64,000 nt of DNA from Bog-950 sp044225825 (GTDB lineage: Bacteria > Bacteroidota > Bacteroidia > Chitinophagales > LD1). A model generated the notes under the pieces. The model made no database searches. It was not told where the DNA came from and saw only the letters and a program-made list of their open reading frames with translations. The stretch spans positions 709,498 to 773,497 of the forward strand of contig JBGAIB010000002.1 of the NCBI GenBank assembly GCA_044225825.1. Reading direction: 5' to 3'. Numbering within the stretch: the stretch's first letter is position 1; each line of letters opens with the position of its first letter. Both the position numbers and the translations under genes were made by a program. Positions 52,724 through 61,043 of this stretch are shown piece by piece.

Positions 52724-54250
52724 ATGAAAAAATATATGACTTTACTTACAAGTTTATGTGTAACGGTGTTTGCCTTGGCTGGCAACGATTTTTTGGTGAA
52801 GCAGTTTGAGAAGCAGGTGGGTGCGGGCAACGAGGGGCGGGTGGAGGCCTTCAGCCGGTTTATTAATGCGGGCTCTGTAAATCACAAAACCGATGTCGTG
52901 CAACAACGCCTGATCGGTTATCGTTTTAACGAATGGCTGGAGGGTGACTGGTCTACCGAAGATACCCTGCGCATGACCTACAGCGGCACACGCGGCTCTA
53001 CCTATGTAGGTAATACGGTATATGATGTATTGTATGATCTGGCTGGTGATGGTGCCGGCGTAGTTAATCAAAAACGTATTACAAACACCTGGGACGCCAA
53101 TGGCTTATTAACGCTAAAAGTTACGGAGAACTGGATAACCTCGGCTTTTGAAAACTTCCAGAAAGAAGAACACACTTACGATGCCAGCGGTAAAGCACTT
53201 ACGGTTACCTATCTCAGCTGGACTTCCGGCGCCTGGGTAAATTACCTGCGTAACTCGTTTACCTATGATGCTAACGGCAACATGCTTACGTTTGTGCAGG
53301 ACCAATGGAACGGCACTGCCTGGGAAGGCAAAACAAAGTATACCTACACTTACAATGCGTCAAACAACTTAACTTTTATGCTGGCCGAAAAATGGTTGAG
53401 TGGTGCTTGGGCCAACGATTTTCGTGATACCTATACCTACGATGCCAATGGCGATAATACCCAGGTTCTGCAGGAAGTGTATAGCAGCGCCTGGGAAAAC
53501 GATTACCGTTTTTCTTATACCTATAACGGCAACCACCAGGAAACTTTCTATCTCTACGAAACATGGAATGGCACGGCCTGGGATAACGTAAAAAAAATCG
53601 AGCGTGGTTACAACGCCGCCTTTCTGCAAACAAGCAAGGCCGACTATAACTGGACTGCCGGTGCCTGGTTGCCGGTTATGAACTATTTAAGTGATTATGA
53701 CGCGAACGGCAACGTTACCTATGCTACCCAGCAAACATGGAGCGGTTCGGCTTGGGTAAACTACCACCGCGATTCTTATACTTATGATGTAGCCGGAAAT
53801 CCGGATGTGGCCACACATGAAGATTGGATTTCAGGTGCATGGCTGGTTGGTAGCCAAACCTTATATGATTATAACAGCTATGGAAATCTGGATCATTCGC
53901 TTGACCAGGCGTATGAAAATAGCATGTGGAGCGACTACCGCGAGCAGTTTTATTACTATGAAGAATACAATGCCCCAAGTGTTATTGCCGAGGTGAACAC
54001 CCTGCAAATAGGCTTGTATCCTAATCCGGCCAGCGAAAGCTTGCAGTTAAACTTTAAAACAGAATCAGCCGGGGAGGCCACCCTGCGCGTGGTTAATTTA
54101 ACCGGACAAGTGATGTTTAGCAATACGATTGGTGTTGCATACGGTGTGAATAATATACCGTTAAATATCGCCGGTCTCAGCAAGGGCCTGTATGTGATTG
54201 AACTTACCACCAACGGTGTAAGCCACCGCATCAGGTTTATTAAACAATAA
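52724..54250 (+). CDS. 29-residue-repeat T9SS cargo protein, copy 3
   Basis: 508 residues with a normal signal peptide (MKKYMTLLTSLCVTVFALAG), then the N-terminal module (QQRLIGYRFNEWLEGDW...YSGTRGST). Ten repeat units follow (nine of 29 residues, one of 28), and a T9SS type A domain (QIGLYPNPASESLQLNF onward). The N-terminal 35 mature residues (NDFLVKQFEKQVGAGNE... versus SDYLIKCFAQKAGTGAE in copy 2) and the C-terminal end (SHRIRFIKQ versus SHTRFIKQ) show it is the nearest relative of copy 2. Expected surface location. Function unknown; no conserved catalytic residues can be seen. Confidence 0.85.
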   Translation: MKKYMTLLTSLCVTVFALAGNDFLVKQFEKQVGAGNEGRVEAFSRFINAGSVNHKTDVVQQRLIGYRFNEWLEGDWSTEDTLRMTYSGTRGSTYVGNTVYDVLYDLAGDGAGVVNQKRITNTWDANGLLTLKVTENWITSAFENFQKEEHTYDASGKALTVTYLSWTSGAWVNYLRNSFTYDANGNMLTFVQDQWNGTAWEGKTKYTYTYNASNNLTFMLAEKWLSGAWANDFRDTYTYDANGDNTQVLQEVYSSAWENDYRFSYTYNGNHQETFYLYETWNGTAWDNVKKIERGYNAAFLQTSKADYNWTAGAWLPVMNYLSDYDANGNVTYATQQTWSGSAWVNYHRDSYTYDVAGNPDVATHEDWISGAWLVGSQTLYDYNSYGNLDHSLDQAYENSMWSDYREQFYYYEEYNAPSVIAEVNTLQIGLYPNPASESLQLNFKTESAGEATLRVVNLTGQVMFSNTIGVAYGVNNIPLNIAGLSKGLYVIELTTNGVSHRIRFIKQ

Positions 54251-54267
54251 GCTGCCTGTTATAAGCT

Positions 54268-54314
54268 AATGGCCGCTGTTCCGGAATAACCGGAACAGCG
54301 GCCATTGTTTTTTA
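54268..54314 (+). terminator. Strong terminator after copy 3
   Basis: A 17-base perfect stem (AATGGCCGCTGTTCCGG, 54268-54284, with 54290-54306) and 5-base loop, then a T-run. The core GCCGCTGTT/AACAGCGGC is shared with the terminator after copy 2. Confidence 0.92.
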
Positions 54315-54445
54315 GAGTGTGCCCGGTCCGTATTCTTTAAAAAAGGGAGTTTTCTGTCTTTTTCATTCTGTTGCTGCGCTTTTATTCTTACACTGGGAAT
54401 AACCTGTTCCCATACTTATAAAAATTCAGCTACCCCTGAAACACT

Positions 54446-54613
54446 ATGAGAGACTTTGATCTGTACAAGCCATTGCGGATGTATGAACCGCAACATCAAC
54501 CCCACTTTGTAAAAGCCGGCGGACCGCAGGGCGAGATTCCTTCGGGCTGTGGATGCCTGGTAGTAGCCATAGGCCTGATTGGTTACCTGATATATCAGGT
54601 AATTTGTAGCTGA
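54446..54613 (+). CDS. Small membrane protein, 55 residues
   Basis: ATG at 54446 to TGA at 54611-54613. The first 34 residues are polar and rich in Pro, His and Gly (LRMYEPQHQPHFVKAGGPQG); the last 20 are a hydrophobic helix (CLVVAIGLIGYLIYQVIC) with Cys at both ends, probably a C-terminal anchor. No family recognised. It sits between the last repeat gene and the GNAT gene, on the same strand, with 61 bases to the latter. Confidence 0.5.
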   Translation: MRDFDLYKPLRMYEPQHQPHFVKAGGPQGEIPSGCGCLVVAIGLIGYLIYQVICS

Positions 54614-54674
54614 GCGAATAAATTGAACGGCTGTTCTGCTGCAAAGTTTATCTTCGGTTATACATCAGTAATAC

Positions 54675-55256
54675 ATGAACAGGGAGCAGGAAATAGGCCG
54701 CACATTAGCGGGTGCATTTGAGCATTACCCGCTGATGAAGTATGCCTTTGCGGGTAAAACACCGGAACAGCACAGGCATGGCCTTTTGCAATTGTATACG
54801 CATTGTACAGTGGCTGCCGCCCGGTATGGGGGTGCTATCCTGCACGAAGGTAAAGCCGGTTTGATCTGGCTGCCCGGTTCGGCTTTTCCGTTAGGGTTAA
54901 TGCGCGAACTGCAGTCGGGCATGGCGGCCATACCTTTTAAACTGGGAATTAAGAGCACGCTTCGGTTAATGCAACACGATGCGGTACCCGAAGGCTGGAT
55001 TGCAAAAAATGCCGGCAGGCAAATGGGCTACATTTGGTGCGTAGGTGTGCAAGCAACTGAACGCGGCAAGGGCTACAGCAGGGCCATCATTGAACAAAGT
55101 ATTGCTGAGATGCGTGCACAGGCTTTAACCGAATACTGGTTAAAGACCGAAGACCCTGTAAATGTCGGCATCTACCAAAAAATGGGATTTACAGTAGCCA
55201 ACGAAGTTGTTGTAAAAAGCAGCGGCATCCGAAGCTGGATGATGAAACGGGTTTAG
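54675..55256 (+). CDS. GNAT-family N-acetyltransferase
   Basis: 193 residues with the GNAT fold. The acetyl-CoA loop follows the pattern (Q/R)-x-x-G-x-G/A: VGVQATERGKGYSRAII (about 119-135), preceded by the strand GYIWCVGV. The motif B end (YQKMGFTVANEV) is typical. The N-terminal 100 residues, with YPLMKYAFAG near the start, bind the acceptor. Substrate unknown; such proteins acetylate small amines or protein N-termini. It is followed 37 bases later by a DJ-1-like gene on the same strand. Confidence 0.85.
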   Translation: MNREQEIGRTLAGAFEHYPLMKYAFAGKTPEQHRHGLLQLYTHCTVAAARYGGAILHEGKAGLIWLPGSAFPLGLMRELQSGMAAIPFKLGIKSTLRLMQHDAVPEGWIAKNAGRQMGYIWCVGVQATERGKGYSRAIIEQSIAEMRAQALTEYWLKTEDPVNVGIYQKMGFTVANEVVVKSSGIRSWMMKRV

Positions 55257-55293
55257 CGCTGGTACATTTTGTGCAGCAACCGGTAAAAAAATT

Positions 55294-55845
55294 ATGGCCG
55301 GTAAACTGCAAAACAAACGCGTAGCCATTCTGGTTACTGATGGCTTCGAAGAATCGGAGTTTCAAAAACCCTATAACACGTTACAACAGGAAGAAGCACA
55401 AGTGCATGTGGTATCGTTAAAGGCCGGCAAGGTAAAAGCCTGGGCGCATAAGGACTGGGGAAAGGAATACCCCGTAGATAAAACGCTTGAGGAAGTTAGT
55501 GCAGCCGATTATGATGCGCTGGTATTGCCGGGTGGTGTGATGAACCCCGATACACTTCGGATGAATGAGGATGCTGTAAACTTTGCTGCTGATTTTATAG
55601 AGGCGGGCAAGCCTGTGGCGGCTATCTGCCATGGCCCCTGGACACTGCTTGAAACCGGGCTGCTAAAGGGGAGAAAAGTTACCTCGTGGCCTTCGTTAAA
55701 AACCGACTTAACCAATGCGGGTGCTAATTGGGTAGATGAGGAGGTAGTGGTGGATAACGGCATTGTTACCAGCCGCAAACCGGACGATTTACCTGCGTTC
55801 TGTAAAAAGATGGTGGAAGAAATACAGGAAGGAGTACATACCTAA
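55294..55845 (+). CDS. DJ-1/PfpI family protein
   Basis: 183 residues with the class I glutamine-amidotransferase-like fold. The nucleophile elbow AICHGPW holds Cys112 next to His113, and Glu19/Glu20 in DGFEE is positioned as the conserved acid. Members of the PfpI/YhbO branch act as stress-related deglycases or peptidases; which activity applies is unresolved. The length fits the branch. The stop is 6 bases from the converging stop of the next gene. Confidence 0.93.
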   Translation: MAGKLQNKRVAILVTDGFEESEFQKPYNTLQQEEAQVHVVSLKAGKVKAWAHKDWGKEYPVDKTLEEVSAADYDALVLPGGVMNPDTLRMNEDAVNFAADFIEAGKPVAAICHGPWTLLETGLLKGRKVTSWPSLKTDLTNAGANWVDEEVVVDNGIVTSRKPDDLPAFCKKMVEEIQEGVHT

Positions 55846-55851
55846 CGGCGC

Positions 55852-56616
55852 TTACTCTTGTTTGGGCACATACACACCGCGGCGCAGCACAAAAGTGCCA
55901 CCAAGGTGATCGGGTGTACATTCTATGGGGCTGCGGCTCTTTTCAACGTCGTTTACGCTAATAACCTCGTAAGCATCCGCTGTCGGCATGGAAAGCGTTA
56001 TACTACGGTCCGTATTAAAGGTAACCTCGTATTCCCAATTGCAATTCGTTTCGCGGGTTACTAAATCAATAGTATCCTCCTCTGCTTCATTTTCACTAAG
56101 GCTATCTTTTCGTATCCCTTCCGTTTCGCTGTTCTCTTGTGCATAGTTGCTAATAGCAGTAAAGAGGATGGAGTCAGCGTCCAGATCCCAAACATCTACC
56201 ATTGTAAAGCTATAAGACCAGCCACCTGCTATTCCACCTTCACCCAGTTCGGGTTGCCCGCCATAATTATGGTGTGCTTCAAAAGTCCATTGAACAATAA
56301 TTTCAGGCAGTCCTTTGCCATTTAGTTGCATAGCCTGCAGGGTGGCGCTTTGCGGTATTTCAATACCATCGAAACTATAAGCAGGCAGATGCTTTACTTT
56401 TTTACCGCGCTGCACTTCCCAATAAAACACATCTGTGTCCAGCGAGTCGTTAAAGTATTTCAGGAGAGCTACGGAGGGTTTTTCCAACCGCGCCAGTTCG
56501 GTAGTGTCGCCTGCCTTTACAAAAAAGGAAGGGCAGGCGAATAGCAACAACAGACAAAAACGAAAGGTGTTCACCTTCTTAAAACGATAAAGAATGATGT
56601 TTAGTGTTTTATACAT
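55852..56616 (-). CDS. Exported protein of unknown function
   Basis: 254 residues from ATG 56616. The frame extends upstream to 56715 but the added 33 residues do not resemble a signal and are rejected. The chosen start gives MYKTLNIILYRFKKVNTFRFCLLLLFACPSFF, a plausible signal with a basic region. The mature protein is acidic, with IPQSATLQAMQLNGKGLPE and TFVLRRGVYVPKQE. No domain recognised. It probably remains in the periplasm. Confidence 0.6.
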   Translation of the reverse strand: MYKTLNIILYRFKKVNTFRFCLLLLFACPSFFVKAGDTTELARLEKPSVALLKYFNDSLDTDVFYWEVQRGKKVKHLPAYSFDGIEIPQSATLQAMQLNGKGLPEIIVQWTFEAHHNYGGQPELGEGGIAGGWSYSFTMVDVWDLDADSILFTAISNYAQENSETEGIRKDSLSENEAEEDTIDLVTRETNCNWEYEVTFNTDRSITLSMPTADAYEVISVNDVEKSRSPIECTPDHLGGTFVLRRGVYVPKQE

Positions 56617-56980
56617 GCAGGCGAACTTAATACATAGGGTCAGCTGCTGTAAAAGTGCGAAAATATAATGCAATGTAAAGGTATAGGCAGGCTTACTCAA
56701 TTTACAGCGCAGCAATGGCTTTTATAAAAAAGTTAAGCTCTTTTACCTTGACTAAAACAGGCAAGGTTATTCACTGCCCGACTTGTAATCTACAATAGGA
56801 CGCATGTTTAATAAAAAATCAAATCATATAACGAAGTCTTAACATTGTTATATGGTCAAAGATCGGGCATGCCGTACCTAGGGAACGCCAGGATAAGGAT
56901 GCCCTGCTATGGATGGATATTGATTGTGGATGCGCAACCGGTAGGCCAAGCAGGTTTTAAAATTTATGTAAGCTGATAGT

Positions 56981-58945
56981 ATGCAATTGGAATTAAGTAC
57001 AGATAAGTTGAACGACCTTTTCCCTTTTCACCTGGTGGTTTCGAAAGATGGCCGGATCGTTTCGGCGGGCAATAGTCTTTTGAAGATGTTGGCTGATGTA
57101 AAGATCGGCGCTTCGTTCTTTCAGCTATTTGAAAGAACCTCCTCCGGTTCTGCAATTACCGGGGCTAATTTATTCGCGCTGGAAGGAGCCATATCCCTTA
57201 GCCACAAGGCAGGTAACGAAAAATTTAAAATGCAACCCGCTTATGTAAACGATGTGTTGTTGTTGACGGGTCATCCGGTAGTGGATACGGACTTTAATCT
57301 GCAAAAGCACAGCTTAACAGTTGATGATTTTGCGCAGCACGATAGTGTGTTGGAGCAGTTGTTTTTGTTGCAGGCTTCGAAACGCTCGCTGGAGGATGCT
57401 GCCCTTGTAACGCGGGAACTGCAGCAGAAGAACGAAGAACTGGAGAAAAGCAAAGCGCATTATAAAATGGTGGTGGACAGCGTGCACGACATCATCTTTC
57501 AAACGGATGCGGAGGGTTACTGGACATTCCTGAATAAGGCCTGGGAAGATGTGCTGGGCTTTACGGTAGAAGAATCGATAGGGCAGTTGTTCTTTAAATA
57601 CCTGCACCCTGATGATGTGCAACGTAACCAGGAGCTATTTGAGCCACTGATTATGCGTAAAAAAGCGTACTGTTCGCACCAGATACGTTATGTGGCTAAG
57701 GATGGTGGTATAAAATGGATTAAGGTATATGCCATTCTTACATTCGATAGCAAGGGCAATATTTCAGGTACTGCTGGCACCCTGCAGGACATAACCCTGC
57801 AAAAGGAAAGCTTTGAGAAGTACGAATTGCTTGCCAATAACATTACCGATTTGGTTTGCATATTGGATACGCACGGCACGTTTACGTATGTATCGCCATC
57901 CATTACCAAACTCACCGGTTTTTCGCCGGAACACCTGATAGGTACCAATGGGGCGGAATATTTGCATCCCGGCGATGCCCGTACCTTACGCATGGCGCGC
58001 AAACACTTAAATGCCGGCCACCAGGATATTGAGAATATACAGCACCGGTTTAAAACCATTGATGGCCGCTGGCGCTGGATGGAAACTGCCGGAAGAATGA
58101 CGAAGAACGAAGCAGGTGTAACCACCAGCATCGTGATGTTTTCGCGTGTTATTGAAGAACGCAAACGTGCAGAACAGGCCACTATAAAGGCCATGAAGGA
58201 ATTGGAAGAGGTGAGCAATCTCAAATCAAAGTTCATCTCGCTGGTATCGCACGAAATGCGCACCCCCATGACTTCTATTTACTCCGGTGTGGAGATCATG
58301 GAGCTTTATGCTGCCAATAAGCAATTGCTGAATCCAACGTTCGCCAATCAGTTCAAGATTATAAAAGGTGAAGTGGAACGATTGAATTCGTTGATTGAAA
58401 AAATATTGTTTTGGGGTAAAGTGGAAGGCGGTAAGATTAAAAACCACCGCGAGCCGATTAATGTGTGCGAATTTCTTACCGATGTGTGTGCCCGGCACAA
58501 TCAAATCCAAACGGATGGCCGCACCGTGCAGATACATTGCACAGGAATACAACGCCCTTTATTAATTGACCCGCTACACCTGGAAAATATGGTGGGTAAC
58601 CTGGTGTCAAACGCTTTTAAATACTCAAAAGGCAAACGGGAACCTGAGGTGTTACTGGAATATGCAGAACAATATATTAAGCTAACGGTAAAAGATTACG
58701 GTGCGGGTATACCCGAAAAAGATATGCCGCATTTATTTAAATCGTTTTTCCGTGCTTCCAATGTTGAACATATCGAAGGCAATGGCCTGGGCATGGTAAT
58801 AGTTAAATACTTCGCCGAAATAAACCAGGGCACTATACAGGTGCAAAGCAAGGAGAATGAAGGCACCGAGATAAGCATACAGTTCAAAACACCGGAACAA
58901 AACAGAACGAATACAAAGGTCCCGGAAGTGAGTTTGGTGGTCTAG
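56981..58945 (+). CDS. PAS-domain sensor histidine kinase with HNOBA-like N-terminus
   Basis: 654-residue cytoplasmic kinase without membrane helices. Domains: an N-terminal ~110-residue region with LFPFHLVVSKDGRIVSAGNS (about 13-32) that resembles the haem-NO-binding-associated (HNOBA) domain; a coiled coil (about 140-165, LVTRELQQKNEELEKSKAHY); PAS1 (about 165-280); PAS2 (about 285-400); HisKA with SHEMRTP, phospho-acceptor His424; and the HATPase region with N-box NLVSNAFKYS, G1 DYGAGIP and G2 GNGLGMVI. No response regulator is adjacent, so it is an orphan kinase. No haem-binding H-NOX protein gene is visible nearby. Confidence 0.9.
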   Translation: MQLELSTDKLNDLFPFHLVVSKDGRIVSAGNSLLKMLADVKIGASFFQLFERTSSGSAITGANLFALEGAISLSHKAGNEKFKMQPAYVNDVLLLTGHPVVDTDFNLQKHSLTVDDFAQHDSVLEQLFLLQASKRSLEDAALVTRELQQKNEELEKSKAHYKMVVDSVHDIIFQTDAEGYWTFLNKAWEDVLGFTVEESIGQLFFKYLHPDDVQRNQELFEPLIMRKKAYCSHQIRYVAKDGGIKWIKVYAILTFDSKGNISGTAGTLQDITLQKESFEKYELLANNITDLVCILDTHGTFTYVSPSITKLTGFSPEHLIGTNGAEYLHPGDARTLRMARKHLNAGHQDIENIQHRFKTIDGRWRWMETAGRMTKNEAGVTTSIVMFSRVIEERKRAEQATIKAMKELEEVSNLKSKFISLVSHEMRTPMTSIYSGVEIMELYAANKQLLNPTFANQFKIIKGEVERLNSLIEKILFWGKVEGGKIKNHREPINVCEFLTDVCARHNQIQTDGRTVQIHCTGIQRPLLIDPLHLENMVGNLVSNAFKYSKGKREPEVLLEYAEQYIKLTVKDYGAGIPEKDMPHLFKSFFRASNVEHIEGNGLGMVIVKYFAEINQGTIQVQSKENEGTEISIQFKTPEQNRTNTKVPEVSLVV

Positions 58946-59011
58946 CAGACGGGGGCATTGGAAGATACCATGGGAAACAAAAAACCCCACAGCATTTGCG
59001 AGGTTTGTATG

Positions 59012-59081
59012 TGGTGTGGCAGGGAACCCCAACGACGCAGGTGTCTTCCATCCTTTGCTCTGCGAACGGAGCAAACGCAAC
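59012..59081 (-). pseudogene. Decayed tRNA-Phe copy A
   Basis: Aligns with the intact tRNA-Phe gene in the acceptor 3' half, D-loop and variable region, but the anticodon stem no longer pairs and the T-loop is shortened. Not expected to be functional. Confidence 0.7.
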
Positions 59082-59125
59082 TTCCCTAAAACAAAAAACC
59101 CCGCAGCATTTGCGAGGTTTGTATG

Positions 59126-59227
59126 TGGTGTGGGAGGGAATCCCTGCCTGACTGCGTGACGCAGGCAGGGAATCCCAGCGACACAGGTGTCTTCGATCCT
59201 TTGCTCTGCGAACTGAGCAAACGCAAC
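59126..59227 (-). pseudogene. Decayed tRNA-Phe copy B with inserted palindrome
   Basis: Same alterations as copy A plus a 32-base insertion (59145-59176) containing CCCTGCCTG/CAGGCAGGG and ending in a duplicated GGGAATCCC. Anticodon-arm pairing is lost. Confidence 0.7.
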
Positions 59228-59234
59228 TTCCCTA

Positions 59235-59263
59235 AAACAAAAAACCCCGCAGTATTTGCGAGG
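59235..59263 (-). terminator. Terminator downstream of tRNA-Phe
   Basis: On the minus strand CCTCGCA pairs with TGCGGGG (one G-T pair) and a T-run (TTTTTTG) follows. The same hairpin precedes each decayed copy. Confidence 0.75.
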
Positions 59264-59271
59264 TTTGTATG

Positions 59272-59344
59272 TGGTGTGGGAGGGAATCGAACCCCCGACA
59301 CAGGGATTTTCAGTCCCTTGCTCTACCAACTGAGCTACCGCACC
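59272..59344 (-). tRNA. tRNA-Phe (GAA)
   Basis: Minus strand. Anticodon loop CTGAAAA in stem AGGGA/TCCCT; D-arm GCTC/GAGC with AGTTGGTA; T-arm GGGGG/CCCTC with TTCGATT; discriminator A. Acceptor GGTGCGG with CCACACC has one C-A mismatch at position 5-68. CCA is not encoded. Confidence 0.92.
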
Positions 59345-59442
59345 AATTATTGGGACGGCAAATGTATAATTTATCCCGATTTTGCCAAACTGGATACAAG
59401 AAAAGTAGCCGCTACTCCCGCAAAATCCCCGGTTTTAGCGCT

Positions 59443-60546
59443 TTACCGCCTGTAAACAGCCCCTCCCACCGAGTCGTGGGCAGCACCCGTTACCGATTTT
59501 AGCACATTTACCTCATTCCGCATCCGTAAAACACCCATAAAGGCTATTACCAGCGCTTCTTTAAATTTCACCGTTTCATCGCCGGGCACTTCTGCCGTTA
59601 CCTTGCTAAGCTGTTGTATCCGCTCAATCAGAAATTTATTGAAGGCCCCTCCACCGGTAGCCAGTATTTTATCAGCCGGCCCTATTTCTATCTTTTCGTG
59701 CACTGCCGTCATTTTTATGTGAGCAGCCACCTGCGCGGCTATATGTTCGGTATAGGTGCGTAGTTTATCTTCGATACTGATAGAGAACTCCTCCAGCGTT
59801 GGCAATACTACTTCGCGCGAATAACTATTATCCAGCGATTTTGGATAAGGCTGCCGATAATAATGCAGGCCATTCAGTGCCTCCAGTAAAGGTTGATGGA
59901 GTTTGCCTGCTGCAGCCATAGCACCGTTGGCGTCATATTCCTTGCCTAAACGATTGGCCAGCATGTTTAAGATCTGGTTGGCGCTGCAGATATCAAAGGC
60001 AACAATGCGGCTGGCTGTTTTGCAGCTGATGTTGGCTATGCCCCCGATATTAAGACAGAACCGAAAATGCGTGAACAGCAACTTGTCGCCGATAGGTACA
60101 ATGGGGGTGCCCTGGCCTCCATCTGCAATATCGGTAGACCGGAAATCGCAGATAACAGGTAGGTTGCAGATAGCTGCTATAGCAGCACCATCGCCTATTT
60201 GCGTGGTAAAGTGTTTATCAGGGAAATGGAAAATGGTATGTCCGTGCGAAGCCACAAAATCAACCTGACCTTTCAGCTGATTTTTCTTCACAAAATTGTT
60301 GACCAGCCCGCCGAAATACGTACCCAGGGCTGCGTGTGTTTCCCATAAGGTTTTGGCATTGGCAACCGGCAGGCGCTTAAATTCCTGAATCCAGTCATCG
60401 GGATACGCCACTACATCGGTATGTAATATCTTAAAACTCCAGTGCCCTTTATCGAGTGTGAATTCGCAGTAAGCGATATCCAATCCATCGAGCGAACTGC
60501 CGCTCATTAATCCAATTGCTCTGTACTTTTCCATAAGCCGCTCCAT
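59443..60546 (-). CDS. anmK: Anhydro-N-acetylmuramic acid kinase
   Basis: 367 residues. Phosphorylates 1,6-anhydro-MurNAc, produced by lytic transglycosylases, to MurNAc-6-phosphate while opening the anhydro ring; part of peptidoglycan recycling in the cytoplasm. The N-terminal AIGLMSGSSLDGLDIAYCE carries the ATP-binding G-x-M-S-G-S-S motif; HGHTIFHFPD, CNLPVICDFRSTDIADGGQG and ILATGGGAFN are conserved. MERLMEKYRA offers two ATG starts (60546 and 60534); the second gives the typical start. The partner MurQ etherase gene is not in the window. Confidence 0.95.
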   Translation of the reverse strand: MERLMEKYRAIGLMSGSSLDGLDIAYCEFTLDKGHWSFKILHTDVVAYPDDWIQEFKRLPVANAKTLWETHAALGTYFGGLVNNFVKKNQLKGQVDFVASHGHTIFHFPDKHFTTQIGDGAAIAAICNLPVICDFRSTDIADGGQGTPIVPIGDKLLFTHFRFCLNIGGIANISCKTASRIVAFDICSANQILNMLANRLGKEYDANGAMAAAGKLHQPLLEALNGLHYYRQPYPKSLDNSYSREVVLPTLEEFSISIEDKLRTYTEHIAAQVAAHIKMTAVHEKIEIGPADKILATGGGAFNKFLIERIQQLSKVTAEVPGDETVKFKEALVIAFMGVLRMRNEVNVLKSVTGAAHDSVGGAVYRR

Positions 60547-60651
60547 TTAACTTCATGTAATAACCAATGTAAAGGTGCTACAAAGGCAGTAAGGCACAAA
60601 GTATGCATGCCTTACGTTAACGATGGCGGGTAGGCCGTGCGCGCGGCGCTG

Positions 60652-60972
60652 TTATTTACGTAAGCCCACCACAAAGTCGGCTACAGCGCTTATTTCATCC
60701 TTGCTAAGTTTATCGGCAAAGGCAGGCATATGGCCATAACCATTGGTAATGGTGCTTACCAGTTCGTCGTGTGTGCCTTTGGCAAGGGCCAGGTTAGGCG
60801 CTTTGCCATTGGTGCCTTCGCTGCCATGGCAACGGGCGCAGAAATTGGCAAATACCATTTTATTGTCGATGGCCGGCTTTTTTTCGGCAGTAGGAACCGA
60901 GGTTTTTTTGCTGCACGATTGGAAGGCAAAAGCAAAAACGGCGATCAACATTAAGCTATAAACTATACGCAT
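60652..60972 (-). CDS. Cytochrome c (class I, lipoprotein-like)
   Basis: 106 residues. The haem site CARCH (about 42-46) is clear, with an axial Met in GHMPAF (about 79-84). The N-terminus has a lipoprotein signal ending FQSC, so this is a membrane-anchored mono-haem electron carrier in the periplasm. The partner oxidase or dehydrogenase is not in this window. Confidence 0.92.
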   Translation of the reverse strand: MRIVYSLMLIAVFAFAFQSCSKKTSVPTAEKKPAIDNKMVFANFCARCHGSEGTNGKAPNLALAKGTHDELVSTITNGYGHMPAFADKLSKDEISAVADFVVGLRK

Positions 60973-61043
60973 GGTTCACATTTTGTGTAACGAAAGTAAT
61001 GAATGCCTTCAAAAATAAAACAACGGGTGGTTGGCAGTTAATT

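Larger units (their letters stand above)
58973..59271. repeat. Two tandem partial copies of the tRNA-Phe unit
   Basis: The unit (A-rich tract, terminator hairpin, GTATGTGGTGTGG start of a tRNA-like stretch) occurs near 58980, 59093 and 59237. Only the third leads into an intact tRNA. Units A and B share AGGTGTCTTC and TTTGCTCTGCGAAC sequences that differ from the tRNA. Confidence 0.8.

Noticed and set aside
49414..54250. Polymorphic (RHS-type) toxin locus
   Set aside because: The Tyr-Asp repeats suggested it, but there is no C-terminal toxin domain, no immunity gene and no shell-closing protease motif; each protein ends in a T9SS sorting domain.
58733..59329. 198-codon minus-strand frame with repeats such as GFPATPHTNLANAVGFF
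   Set aside because: It is produced by translating through the tRNA-Phe gene and its decayed copies, and by the antisense of the histidine kinase gene; not a gene.
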